Source of the DNA: Mucilaginibacter frigoritolerans
GTDB lineage: Bacteria > Bacteroidota > Bacteroidia > Sphingobacteriales > Sphingobacteriaceae
NCBI RefSeq assembly: GCF_007830615.1
Contig: NZ_VLLI01000003.1
Coordinates: 124,001 to 188,000 of the forward strand
Reading direction: 5' to 3'
DNA: 64,000 nucleotides
The notes under the pieces are model-generated. The model saw nothing but the letters and a program-made list of their open reading frames with translations, searched no databases and was not told the origin of the DNA. Made by a program: the position numbers and the translations under genes. Numbering within the stretch: the first letter of the stretch is position 1; each line of letters opens with the position of its first letter. Positions 53,993-62,979 of this stretch are shown piece by piece.

Positions 53993-55468
53993 ATGTTACC
54001 TTTTGATACACTCATCCCCATTGATAAATCTTCCGGCCTGCCTGCTTACCAGCAGGTAACGCATCTTATTATTAAACATATCCGCAATGGGGTAATTAAA
54101 CCGGGACTACTGCTACCCGGCACACGCGAAATGGCGGGAATACTGAAACTACATCGTAAAACCATTATTGCAGCATATGACGAATTAACTGCACAAGGCT
54201 GGACAAGCGTTATCCCCCGCAAAGGCTTTATTGTTTCTGAAGATCTGCCTGAAATAAAGCCCAAACAATGGGATAAGGATACAACGGGCTATGCTTTTAA
54301 CAGCAAAATGCCTGGCCCGTTTTACCCGATTAATAAGATGGGGCTTCTGACGCCAGCCCCTGATACCAAACAACCCAACCTGATTGTTGATGACGGGCAT
54401 CCTGATAGTCGCCTTGCTCCCATGGTTCAGTTGCACCGCGAATACCGCAGTCGTTTAAAACAACAACACGTGGTAAAACAGGTATCAGTTACGTTAAGCG
54501 CTGGTACACCAAAGCTACGGGAAGCAATGGTAACTTATATGGCTCAAACCCGTGGACTACAAATGCAAACTGAAAATATCCTGATAACACATGGTGCCCA
54601 AATGAGCATTTATTTGGCGGCAAGTCTGCTCTTAAAATCGGGTGATTACGTAATTGTAGGAGAACCGGGTTACTATGTGGCTAACCAGGTTTTTGAACAT
54701 ATGGGCGCCCGCATTATCCGCGTACCGGTTGATAAGCATGGTATTGACATCACAGCAGTTGAAGATGCATGCCAAAAATATCCGGTAAAAGCTTTGTATG
54801 TTATACCGCATCATCATCACCCTACAACAGTTACTTTAAGCCCCGAAAGAAGGATGCGTTTGTTGGAGATGGCCGAGCAATTTAACTTCAGCATTATTGA
54901 AGATGATTACGATTATGATTTTCATTATACCTCGTCGCCTTATTTGCCCTTAGCAGCGGGTAATCATCATAACAGGGTGGTTTATATCGGGTCATTTTCA
55001 AAGGCATTATCGGCCACCATCCGGATCGGCTTTATGATTGCGGCAACAGACTTTTTGAGGCAGGCCATTTATTTAAGACGTATCATTGACCTTCGGGGAG
55101 ATCATGTGATGGAAGAATCATTGGCCGCACTGTTATCAAACGGCGATATCAGCAGGCACTTAAAAAAGGTTAACAAAATTTATTGCGAACGGCGCGATTA
55201 TCTATGTACTTTACTCGATACCCATTTAAAAGATGTGGTACACTATACTAAACCAGACGGTGGCATGGCCATATGGCTAGTGTTTGATAAGCGTTATCCT
55301 TTGAGCGAAATATCTGTAAAAGCAGCCAAATACGGCCTGTTTATTAATAACGGTAAATTATTTGATTCGCCCGACGTTCATTACAATGCTTTACGTTTTG
55401 GTTTTGCTTCGCTGAATTTTGAGGAAATAAAGGAAGTGGTGGAGATAATTACAAAGACGGTTAATTGA
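53993..55468 (+). CDS. MocR/PdxR-type regulator (GntR HTH plus aminotransferase domain)
   Basis: This 491-residue fusion has an N-terminal GntR winged helix (GLPAYQQVTHLIIKHIRNGV, GTREMAGILKLHRKTIIAAYDEL). A fold-type I aminotransferase domain follows: ILITHGAQMSIYLAASLLL, VGEPGYY, VIPHHHHPTTVTLS, the acidic IIEDDYDYDFHY, and the PLP lysine Lys337 in GSFSKALSATIRIG. Such proteins are PLP-binding regulators, often of vitamin B6 or amino-acid genes. No pdx gene is adjacent; the divergent GNAT gene is a candidate target. Confidence 0.92.
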   Translation: MLPFDTLIPIDKSSGLPAYQQVTHLIIKHIRNGVIKPGLLLPGTREMAGILKLHRKTIIAAYDELTAQGWTSVIPRKGFIVSEDLPEIKPKQWDKDTTGYAFNSKMPGPFYPINKMGLLTPAPDTKQPNLIVDDGHPDSRLAPMVQLHREYRSRLKQQHVVKQVSVTLSAGTPKLREAMVTYMAQTRGLQMQTENILITHGAQMSIYLAASLLLKSGDYVIVGEPGYYVANQVFEHMGARIIRVPVDKHGIDITAVEDACQKYPVKALYVIPHHHHPTTVTLSPERRMRLLEMAEQFNFSIIEDDYDYDFHYTSSPYLPLAAGNHHNRVVYIGSFSKALSATIRIGFMIAATDFLRQAIYLRRIIDLRGDHVMEESLAALLSNGDISRHLKKVNKIYCERRDYLCTLLDTHLKDVVHYTKPDGGMAIWLVFDKRYPLSEISVKAAKYGLFINNGKLFDSPDVHYNALRFGFASLNFEEIKEVVEIITKTVN

Positions 55469-55482
55469 AAATTATTCAGCAT

Positions 55483-55518
55483 AAAAAGAGTCCTCTAATG
55501 GCGTTGAGGACTCTTTTT
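55483..55518 (+). terminator. Terminator of the MocR-type gene
   Basis: AAAAAGAGTCCTC and its exact complement form a 13-bp stem with a 10-nt loop and a T run. It lies between convergent genes and may act in both directions. Confidence 0.9.
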
Positions 55519-55530
55519 TATAGCATACCA

Positions 55531-56037
55531 TTAAAACCTATTCCAAAAAGCAGGTGGCTCAACATCTAATGATCTGAGGTATACCGTGCCCTGTGCGCGA
55601 TGGTGTATTTCATTATCAATAAAGTATAACACCATATCGATAGCCGCACCTTCCCATTGGCCAAAGGCTTTTACCTTCTCCTGGAAACGTTCTTCTTTAA
55701 TTTCAGGGAACAAGCGATTTAATTCTACGGTTATCACATCCCAGGCCCATAAAATATCGGCCTTAGTTTTCATACCCGATTCCTCAAAAAGTGGTGCCAA
55801 CTCTTCCGTATATATCCATTCGTTAGTGAGTATACCGTTTACCCCCTGGGCCGACATCCACATAATTTCGATAGCCAGCGCCGCAAACGAACGCATGCTG
55901 CCAATTGAATAGTTAAATAATTGATCTTCCGGAAATGATTCAATCGTTTTCCGTGTTAAACGGCGGTGCCCCTGCCAGTGATCCAAAAGCGCCGCTGATG
56001 AAATAATACCTGCTGATTGTTGTGTTAAATTTTCCAT
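55531..56037 (-). CDS. DinB-family protein
   Basis: This 168-residue four-helix-bundle protein has the DinB metal-site pattern: a histidine in SAALLDHWQGHRRLT and the pair in DNEIHHRAQGTVYLRSLDVEPPAFW. DinB-like proteins are putative metal-dependent thiol transferases or hydrolases; the substrate is unknown here. It stands alone. Confidence 0.87.
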   Translation of the reverse strand: MENLTQQSAGIISSAALLDHWQGHRRLTRKTIESFPEDQLFNYSIGSMRSFAALAIEIMWMSAQGVNGILTNEWIYTEELAPLFEESGMKTKADILWAWDVITVELNRLFPEIKEERFQEKVKAFGQWEGAAIDMVLYFIDNEIHHRAQGTVYLRSLDVEPPAFWNRF

Positions 56038-56357
56038 TGTTTTCTTTTAATAAATGATCTGAAACAAAGATGCACCGGGCCAGTGACAACAGTATGTCAG
56101 TAGAAAATGAAGAAAAAAAATATTTGATGTCGTCTTAATTAGATGTACCAGCACACGTATTTTTTGCAGGTTTTCACGGAATATAAAAAAAATATTACAA
56201 ATGTGTTCGCACACGCATTATTTTAATTATATTCGCTTTACAAATGTATAACATACATTTAAAATACAAATATCTATTAATTTAACAGTGTTTCCGAACA
56301 CATATTTATGGAATTTTAAATAGACATAACCTATTCCGGATTACATTCAGAAAAAAA
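56038..56357. promoter_or_regulatory. Gap with operator-like dyads before the GH31 gene
   Basis: These 320 AT-rich nt hold no gene but several symmetric sites: TGTGTTCGCACA (56202-56213), GTGTTTCCGAACAC (56288-56301), and a perfect dyad AAATGTAT-AAC-ATACATTT (56242-56260). The first two have a central C/G core like LacI-family operators, which fits the LacI-type gene behind GH31. No full -7 box was found. Confidence 0.5.
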
Positions 56358-57995
56358 ATGAATTATCATATAATGACCATCAAAAAATTAGCAAAACAAA
56401 TCGTTACCGCTTCGTTGATCATACTACCGTTCTTTTCGGAAGCTCAACAAATTGGGCAAGAACAACATTTTAAAATTTTAAAAGGCGAGCAATGGTATGG
56501 CGGAACGGTAGATGAAGGAAGCCAGGCGCCTTACCAGGCAGGGTATAATTTTGACCTTTTTAGAAATAATAATGATAATCAATCTGCGCCGCTTTTGCTT
56601 TCCTCTTCGGGTCGGTACATCTGGAGCAACCAACCTTTTAAATTTTCTATTTCGAAGGATGAGGTGATCATTTCAGACAATCTGGACAGTGTAACGATGC
56701 ATACCTCCGGTAAAACCCTGGCGGATGCCTTCAATTCAGCCAGTCACGCGCAGTTCAAAGCCAGTGGACTAATGCCGGATAGCCTGCTGTTCGCTAGTCC
56801 GCAGTATAATACATGGATAGAGCTTGTGTATAACCAGAACCAAACGGATATTCTGAAATACGCTCATTCCATTATTGACAATGGCTTCCCTCCCGGTGTT
56901 TTAATGATTGACGATAACTGGGCCGACTATTATGGCAAATTCGCTTTCAGGAAAGACAGATTCCCCGATGCTAAACAAATGATTACAGAATTGCACCAGA
57001 TGGGTTTTAAGGTGATGGTTTGGGTTAGTCCGTTCATATCTTCAGATACGCAGATTTTTCGCGAGTTAAACGATAACCGGTTGCTGATTATGGATAGCAA
57101 AGGCGACAAGGATCTGAAATGGCAGGATGCAAGCAAACCGGCCATTATTAGCTGGTGGAACGGTTATAGCTCATGCCTGGATTTTACCAATCCGGCGGCA
57201 CAAACCTGGTATAGAGGGCAGCTGGATAGTATGATGTCGAACTATGGTGTTGACGGTTTTAAATTTGATGCCGGGGATATTGAATTCTATACCGGGGACA
57301 TCCTCACCTACCAAAAAAAGAATGCCAATGAGCAGTGCGAACTATGGGGATCAATGGGTGCTTATTTTAAGCTTAACGAATACCGCGCCATGTGGAAAAG
57401 AGGCGGTCAGCCTCTTGCCGAACGGCTCCGGGATAAAAAACATAATTGGACAGATTTGAAAAAGCTCATTCCCAATATTACCGCAGCAGGCTTACTGGGT
57501 TATCAGTTCACTTGTCCTGATATGATTGGTGGTGGGGAGTATGGTTCCTTTATTGGCCTGGCCAAATATGATCAGGACCTGGTAGTGCGTTCTGCCGAAT
57601 GCAGCGCCCTGATGCCGATGATGCAGTTTTCTGTTGCCCCATGGCGCATCCTGGATAAAGAACATCTGGCAGCAGTAAAAACTGCGGTGCAGATCCGAAA
57701 AAAGTACACACCTTATATCCTCCAAACGGTAAAAGAATCAGCCAAAAGCGGGGAACCTGTTATAAGGAATTTGGAATACGTTTTCCCTGGTCAGGATCTG
57801 TCAGCAATCAAAGATCAGTTTATGCTGGGTAACCGACTTATGGTAGCGCCCGTTCTGGATAAAACCACCACAAGGACCATAGTATTTCCAAAAGGCAAAT
57901 GGAAAGGACAGGATGGAAAAATATTTAAGGGGCCGCTAAAAGCAACGATCAATGCAGCTATAGGAGAGCTCCCTGCTTTTGACAAAATAGATTAA
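56358..57995 (+). CDS. GH31 glycoside hydrolase, exported
   Basis: This 545-residue enzyme has a signal peptide (IVTASLIILPFFSEAQQ). The GH31 barrel shows ASPQYNTWIELVYNQNQ, FPPGVLMIDDNWADYYG, the nucleophile Asp304 in GVDGFKFDAGD, and the acid/base Asp388 in FTCPDMIGGGEYG; a C-terminal beta-sandwich contains LMVAPVLDK. Family members cleave alpha-glucosides, alpha-xylosides or related bonds. The protein is shorter than typical alpha-xylosidases, and the substrate is not clear. A second ATG five codons in (56373) is an alternative start. A LacI regulator gene follows 78 nt downstream. Confidence 0.9.
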   Translation: MNYHIMTIKKLAKQIVTASLIILPFFSEAQQIGQEQHFKILKGEQWYGGTVDEGSQAPYQAGYNFDLFRNNNDNQSAPLLLSSSGRYIWSNQPFKFSISKDEVIISDNLDSVTMHTSGKTLADAFNSASHAQFKASGLMPDSLLFASPQYNTWIELVYNQNQTDILKYAHSIIDNGFPPGVLMIDDNWADYYGKFAFRKDRFPDAKQMITELHQMGFKVMVWVSPFISSDTQIFRELNDNRLLIMDSKGDKDLKWQDASKPAIISWWNGYSSCLDFTNPAAQTWYRGQLDSMMSNYGVDGFKFDAGDIEFYTGDILTYQKKNANEQCELWGSMGAYFKLNEYRAMWKRGGQPLAERLRDKKHNWTDLKKLIPNITAAGLLGYQFTCPDMIGGGEYGSFIGLAKYDQDLVVRSAECSALMPMMQFSVAPWRILDKEHLAAVKTAVQIRKKYTPYILQTVKESAKSGEPVIRNLEYVFPGQDLSAIKDQFMLGNRLMVAPVLDKTTTRTIVFPKGKWKGQDGKIFKGPLKATINAAIGELPAFDKID

Positions 57996-58073
57996 CAATA
58001 ATAGCTTCTACAGGCAGATGGGATAGTGTGGCTAACGCAAAGTAAAATAACCGTTTAACATGATGATTTCAAT

Positions 58074-59120
58074 ATGGAACGAAAAATTACTACCATCAAA
58101 GAGATTGCAAAAATACTCAATGTATCTACCTCAACGGTATCCAGGGCGCTTAAAGGGCACCCTGGCATCAGCCCTGTAACTACCGACCGGGTACGCAAGG
58201 TTGCCGGGGAACAGGACTATATCCCTAATCAATCGGCTATATCCTTTAATAAAAAACGGTCATATACTTTAGGCCTCATCGTGCCTGAGTTTTCGGAACC
58301 ATTTTTCTGCTCGGCATTTAATGCGATAGAAAACATTGCTACCGCCCATGATTACAATATCATTATCGGCCAATCCTATGATGATATGGAAACGGAAGCA
58401 AAGCTGGTAAAGAAATTTATGAATCATCGTGTAGATGGGTTGATTATCTCCATCGCCAAAAAGGGCAGCGACTATCAACAGTTGTCCATTCTCGAAAAAC
58501 TTAATATTCCAGTGGTGTTTTTTGATTGCGTGCCGGATAGGAAAGACATCCATTTTGTAGCATCTGATTTCCAAACCAGTCTGTTAAAAGGAATGCAGGA
58601 GTTAATAACAGCCGGGCATCGTAAAATAGCACTGATAAACGGACCAACCATTCTTTCAGCCACCAGGCAGCGGCTGGTAGCCTATATAAAAGGACTTAGG
58701 GATCACAACATCGAAATAAACTCCAGTCTTATAGTAACTACCGATCTTTCCCGCGAAGGAAATTTGTCGGCACTAAATAAACTGATCCATCTGAGCAATC
58801 CTCCTACAGCTGTAATTGTTTTTAATGACTATGTTTTTCTGGATTGTTTAGATCTCTTAAATTCTAAAGGCTTAGAAGATCTTTTTAAGTTTATCAGCTT
58901 TGGGAATATGCCCGGTTGGGTACTTTACCATCACAAGCCATTTGGCTCCATAGAACAATTCCCGGCTGAGCAGGGGAAAATTGCAGCTAACATGCTTATG
59001 CAGCTCATGATTGGGAAAGAAGCAGAAGATGAGCCCCCTGCCAAAAACTTCCAAAAATATATCGATTCAGACATCGTCTTTTTCAGAGACAGCATAAAAG
59101 CAGATCAGGCCATTGTATAA
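58074..59120 (+). CDS. LacI-family transcriptional regulator
   Basis: This 348-residue regulator has an N-terminal HTH (TIKEIAKILNVSTSTVSRAL) and hinge (KGHPGISPVTTDRVRKVA). A periplasmic-binding-like sugar domain follows (YTLGLIVPEFSEPFFCSAFN, VDGLIISIAKKG, PVVFFDCVPD, KIALINGPTILSATRQR, PTAVIVFNDYVFLD). It sits between a GH31 gene and a beta-helix lipoprotein gene, and a 22-bp tandem repeat with operator-like cores lies directly behind it. It probably represses this small sugar locus until an inducer sugar is present. Confidence 0.93.
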   Translation: MERKITTIKEIAKILNVSTSTVSRALKGHPGISPVTTDRVRKVAGEQDYIPNQSAISFNKKRSYTLGLIVPEFSEPFFCSAFNAIENIATAHDYNIIIGQSYDDMETEAKLVKKFMNHRVDGLIISIAKKGSDYQQLSILEKLNIPVVFFDCVPDRKDIHFVASDFQTSLLKGMQELITAGHRKIALINGPTILSATRQRLVAYIKGLRDHNIEINSSLIVTTDLSREGNLSALNKLIHLSNPPTAVIVFNDYVFLDCLDLLNSKGLEDLFKFISFGNMPGWVLYHHKPFGSIEQFPAEQGKIAANMLMQLMIGKEAEDEPPAKNFQKYIDSDIVFFRDSIKADQAIV

Positions 59121-59168
59121 CATACGATTGCACAACCGTTTGCATACGATTAAGCAACCGTTTGCATA
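59121..59168. promoter_or_regulatory. Tandem 22-bp repeat with LacI-type operator cores
   Basis: Units 59121-59142 and 59143-59164 differ at 3 of 22 positions. Each carries the core CAACCGTTTG with inverted GCAA/TTGC halves around a CG, like LacI-family operators. The two cores are spaced 22 bp apart, about two helical turns. The array starts right behind the LacI stop codon and lies about 95 nt upstream of the beta-helix gene. Confidence 0.65.
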
Positions 59169-59260
59169 GCATAATTACCTAAGTTATAGCAAATTGCCGT
59201 CAACAAGAATTTTTAACTATGCGTAAATTGTTTCATAATCACATATAAAAACCAGTAACT

Positions 59261-60574
59261 ATGAAGCAATTATTTTACGCGCTACTATTATTATCCGTTT
59301 GCGCCGGATGTTCAAAACAATCATCTCCCGGTCCTGAATCGAAGAGTTCGCTTACGGCAAGGAACCTTTCGGCAGCTGTAGTAACCAGTTATTATGTCAA
59401 TACCTCCACAGGGAACGACTCCAATACAGGGCTTTCTGCAACAACCGCCCTTAAAACAATCCAGGCCGGGCTTAATAAAACAACTGAGGGTGCAGGCGCC
59501 ACCATCTATGTAGCCGGCGGCACCTATTACGAACGGCTGAGCTGGCCACATTCAGGCGCATCAGGCTCGCCGATAACGCTTACCAATTACAACAGCGGCA
59601 CCGTAGTTGTTGATGGCAGCACCACCAGTTCTTCGCTGGTGCCTATGTTAAATGTGGCCAGCAAGAGCTATATCCGCATTGACCACATCAACATTACTAA
59701 TGATATCCAGGCTTATGCAAAGGGGATATACCTTTCCGGATCAGGAACCGATGTGCAGATAACTTATTGCAAAATATATAACGTTGGCTGGACCAGCAGT
59801 GCAACCGCTGTGCCATCATCTACCGACAACGCCAACCCATTGGATATAGTGGGAACCACTTCAAGCTCATACAACCAGATTTACATCGGAAGCAACCAGA
59901 TTTACAACTGCTATACAGGCTATAGCGAAGGCCTTACCCTGGCTGGCAATGTAGAGACCTTCCTGATAGAGCTCAACATTGTTCATGATGTGCCTAATAT
60001 CGGTATCGATATGACCGGGCATTATAGCTGGACAGGTGCACCCGCCTCAGTTAACTACGCCCGTTCGGGCAATGTGAAACATAACACGGTTTATAACTGT
60101 GTTTCGCCGGTGGCTACTAATGGTGGCATTTATGTTGACGGTGGGGCATACATTAATATTGAAGGCAATACCAGTTATGCTAACGCGATAGGTATTAGTG
60201 TAGGCTGCGAGAACAATAATTACAATGCCGACAATATTAACATCCGTGATAATTTTGTTTATAACAATGTGGATGCCGGGATCCTGATAGGCTCCAACCA
60301 GGCGAATGGAAAAGTTACCAATTCAACCGTTTCCAACAATACTTTATTTCAGAATGTTTCTGTTGGCGGATATGACGGCGAGATAGATTTCCAGAATACC
60401 GATCATTTAAACATCATCAACAACATCGTACAGTCAAGGAGTAATATTGCGGTAATTGCCTTGCTCAATTACACTTCCACTAACCTTACGATGGATTATA
60501 ACAACTATTACACCAGCTCGGGCGTGGCTACCAATATCACGTTCGATTGGGGTGGCATCAATGGCAATGGCTAA
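59261..60574 (+). CDS. Right-handed beta-helix lipoprotein, truncated by an in-frame stop
   Basis: This 437-residue product has a lipoprotein signal (LLLLSVCAGCSKQSSPGPE). A parallel beta-helix of the DUF1565/pectate-lyase-like type follows (YYVNTSTGNDSNTGLSATTA, IYVAGGTYYERLSWP, then repeated N.I..N.VYN rungs). The TAA at 60572-60574 interrupts it; the same frame continues for 80 codons with the expected C-terminal part. The protein would bind or cleave a polysaccharide, perhaps together with GH31. Whether the shortened form is stable is unknown. Confidence 0.8.
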   Translation: MKQLFYALLLLSVCAGCSKQSSPGPESKSSLTARNLSAAVVTSYYVNTSTGNDSNTGLSATTALKTIQAGLNKTTEGAGATIYVAGGTYYERLSWPHSGASGSPITLTNYNSGTVVVDGSTTSSSLVPMLNVASKSYIRIDHINITNDIQAYAKGIYLSGSGTDVQITYCKIYNVGWTSSATAVPSSTDNANPLDIVGTTSSSYNQIYIGSNQIYNCYTGYSEGLTLAGNVETFLIELNIVHDVPNIGIDMTGHYSWTGAPASVNYARSGNVKHNTVYNCVSPVATNGGIYVDGGAYINIEGNTSYANAIGISVGCENNNYNADNINIRDNFVYNNVDAGILIGSNQANGKVTNSTVSNNTLFQNVSVGGYDGEIDFQNTDHLNIINNIVQSRSNIAVIALLNYTSTNLTMDYNNYYTSSGVATNITFDWGGINGNG

Positions 60575-60814
60575 TACTCATTGGCTTCATTCCAAACGGC
60601 ATTGGGTTTAGATGCGCATTCAACTTACGCATTGCCTGGGTTCACTTCCACTACCCTGCCTAGTCCAAATCTTCATTTAACTTCTTCGGCAACGGCATGT
60701 ATCAACAAGGGTTTACCAACCTTTGTGGCCGCTTCGGGCGAGTTGGATATTGATGACCAGACAAGGGTTCAAAATTCAAGGGTCGACATTGGGGCCGACG
60801 AAACCTCGTACTAA
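60575..60814 (+). pseudogene. Orphaned C-terminal part of the beta-helix gene
   Basis: In the same frame as the preceding gene, this stretch encodes YSLASFQTALGLDAHSTYAL and ends with SRVDIGADETSY, a common end for these beta-helix proteins. No good independent start is present; a TTG at 60581 is only formally possible. A single base change would restore the full 517-codon gene. A terminator follows 15 nt after its stop. Confidence 0.7.
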
Positions 60815-60829
60815 GCACTATTAAAAAGC

Positions 60830-60867
60830 AAGGGGAGCTATCTGGTTTGGATAGCTCCCCTTTTTTA
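60830..60867 (+). terminator. Terminator after the beta-helix gene
   Basis: AAGGGGAGCTATC and its exact complement form a 13-bp stem with a 7-nt loop and a T run. Confidence 0.93.
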
Positions 60868-60881
60868 TTTCTTTAACCTGC

Positions 60882-61799
60882 TTAAGGTATCAGCACAATT
60901 TTACCGCGGGTATGGCGCTTTTCCAGTTCGGCGTAGGCTTCCCTTACCTGGCTTAGGGGGAAAGTTTTAGCTATCGGGATGTCCAGCTTGCCCGAGGCTA
61001 TCAGGGCTGCAAGTTCCGAAAGTACGGCGGCCGAGGCGGCTTTGGCGCTGCCCTCTGACTTTACGCCATGTTTGGCGACTGCCTCAAAATCGATGATGGT
61101 ATTGATCTTGTCTTTGGGTATGCCCAGGCTTAGCGCCAGGTCCACATAACCATGACCGTAGGTATCCATAAAGGCATCTATTTTGCCGTTGCTTGCAGCC
61201 TTTATGCGGTCGGCCATGCCGTCGCCGTAGGTTATGGGGATTATGCCGTGACTTTTTAGCCACTCCTGGTTATCCGCACCCGCCAGGCCGATCACCGTTG
61301 CACCAAGCGCGTTTGCCAGTTGGGCAGCAATAGAACCCACGCCACCGGCGGCACCCGAAACTACCACCGTATCGCCTGCTTTTACATTTACAGCCTTTAC
61401 TGATGCCCAGGCCGTAGTGCCTGCCACAAACAGAGCGCCGCCTACTTCCCACGACACATTGGCCGGGCGCAATATCATATTCTCTGCATCTACCAGCACA
61501 TACTCGGCATGGCTGGCCCTGTTATTGCTGAACCCGATGATCTCATCGCCAACCTTAAAGCCTGAAACCTCTGGCCCAACAGCCTCGATCACACCGGCCA
61601 GGTCGCTGCCCTCGCCCGAAGGGAAGGTTGTAGGGAACTGTTTATCCAGCCTGCCCTCGCGGATGGAAGCCTCACCGGGGTTGATGCCCGCGGCTTTAAC
61701 TTTTACCAGTGCCTGCCCCTTTGCCGCAACCGGCTTTGCCACCTCCTCTAGCTGAAGAACCTCCAAACCACCGTATTTTTCAAACTTTACTGCTTTCAT
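60882..61799 (-). CDS. Zinc-independent quinone oxidoreductase-like protein (MDR family)
   Basis: This 305-residue NADPH-dependent oxidoreductase of the medium-chain dehydrogenase family shows the GroES-like start MKAVKFEKYGGLEVLQLEEV, the segment PTTFPSGEGSDLAGVIEAVG, and the Rossmann motif VVVSGAAGGVGSIAAQLANA. It ends with KTFPLSQVREAYAELEKRHT and GKIVLIP. Cysteine zinc ligands are absent, as in quinone oxidoreductases. The substrate is unknown. It is GC-richer than the neighbouring genes. Confidence 0.88.
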   Translation of the reverse strand: MKAVKFEKYGGLEVLQLEEVAKPVAAKGQALVKVKAAGINPGEASIREGRLDKQFPTTFPSGEGSDLAGVIEAVGPEVSGFKVGDEIIGFSNNRASHAEYVLVDAENMILRPANVSWEVGGALFVAGTTAWASVKAVNVKAGDTVVVSGAAGGVGSIAAQLANALGATVIGLAGADNQEWLKSHGIIPITYGDGMADRIKAASNGKIDAFMDTYGHGYVDLALSLGIPKDKINTIIDFEAVAKHGVKSEGSAKAASAAVLSELAALIASGKLDIPIAKTFPLSQVREAYAELEKRHTRGKIVLIP

Positions 61800-62102
61800 G
61801 GTATTATCGTATTTGTTGTGAAATGTATCCTTATAACGCTTTAATGCTGCTGGTGTTTCGGTATTTAAAAATGTTGTTTTAAAATGATTGGTGGGCTGTC
61901 CCTCGGAAAGATGACACAGTTAGAGACACCCGGGCCAGCCGAAACACGCCAACAATGTAAATCAACCAGTTAAACCATACGAGTGGGCCAAGTTGGGACA
62001 AATGGGCCAAAAAATGTGAAATTTTTCACTTTTCGGGTTGAAAAATGGGACAGTGGATTGCTTAATTGCGTGTGGTTTTTCATCCCCTTTAAAGGATGGT
62101 TT
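61800..62102. other. Gap between the oxidoreductase and HepT genes
   Basis: These 303 nt hold no recognisable gene. A perfect dyad GTGAAATTTTTCAC lies near 62016 and a CATCC/GGATG pair near 62080. The region separates the metabolic genes from the defence-type genes. Confidence 0.45.
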
Positions 62103-62438
62103 TCAAAAAACAATTTGGCTCACCTTTAAAATCAAGGCGGGTAAAAAGTGGTTTTTTATTTCCCAAACAATTTCATAGTCAATCCCCATATAATCATGCA
62201 CTATCCTGTTTCTGAAACCCCTTATGCGGTGCCAGTCTATTTGAGAGTGTGCTAGTTTGAAATCATCGGGTAAACGGCCGGAAGCTTCCCCAATTATCTC
62301 GAAGTTGCGAATAACAGCATCAAAGGTTTTGCTATCGGCACAAAATGCCTCAAAACTGAGGTCGCCAATGTAGTCGATTATTTTATGGGCACTTTCCAGG
62401 ATATCACCAATTAACAATTCAGGTTCACGACTAGACAT
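62103..62438 (-). CDS. hepT: HepT-like toxin (DUF86)
   Basis: This 111-residue HEPN-domain protein has the RX4HXY motif: Arg76, His81 and Tyr83 in FRNRIVHDYMGID. The first part (GDILESAHKIIDYI, NFEIIGEASGRLP) is typical of DUF86. HepT proteins are toxins whose partner, the MntA nucleotidyltransferase, AMPylates them near the HEPN motif. The gene overlaps mntA by 8 nt and is translated second. Confidence 0.9.
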   Translation of the reverse strand: MSSREPELLIGDILESAHKIIDYIGDLSFEAFCADSKTFDAVIRNFEIIGEASGRLPDDFKLAHSQIDWHRIRGFRNRIVHDYMGIDYEIVWEIKNHFLPALILKVSQIVF

Positions 62439-62721
62439 ATGCTATCTCTGATTCTATCACCTTAAAGTACTTCTCTTTTATACCCTTTTTTGAAACAAGA
62501 TCTACAGGTCTCTTGAGGCTGGCTTCCAGCAGATCGGCCAGGTCGATAAAGTCAATACCAATCGGCTTTGTGAAATCTACAATGATGTCAATATCACTAT
62601 TGTCGTTAAAATCGTCCCTTACAACCGAACCAAATAAGCCAATAGAATTAACATGGAAACGCTCAACCAGTTCCGGCTTCATCTTCCTTAATTCATTCTT
62701 TATTTCATTCAGTTGGTTCAT
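62431..62721 (-). CDS. mntA: MntA-like nucleotidyltransferase antitoxin
   Basis: This 96-residue minimal nucleotidyltransferase carries the GSX10DXD motif: Gly31-Ser32 and Asp43-x-Asp45 in FGSVVRDDFNDNSDID. The third acidic residue probably lies in RPVDLVSK. It neutralises HepT by adding AMP groups. The antitoxin-first order and 8-nt overlap fit a type VII module. Confidence 0.9.
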   Translation of the reverse strand: MNQLNEIKNELRKMKPELVERFHVNSIGLFGSVVRDDFNDNSDIDIIVDFTKPIGIDFIDLADLLEASLKRPVDLVSKKGIKEKYFKVIESEIAYV

Positions 62722-62979
62722 TAAGTAAAGATAGCTTTTTTATCTAAAAAGCGAATCATCACAATTGCATATACCATTATAGATAAAACAAGTTGGCTAC
62801 GGGATTACTGGTATAATCATCCAAAGACATAATCTACGAACAACGAGTTAAATTTATGTAGAATTCCCCCTTGCATACCAATCTAGGGAAAGAGACGGCT
62901 GCAAACAGCATAAATCTCTATATTCTTATTTCAGATAACATTTGTGAGTTTTACTATCTTTAACACTTCAAAATAATCT

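Noticed and set aside
60572..60574. The in-frame TAA as a recoded amino acid
   Set aside because: Known recoding as selenocysteine or pyrrolysine uses TGA or TAG; no sign of a special context was seen.
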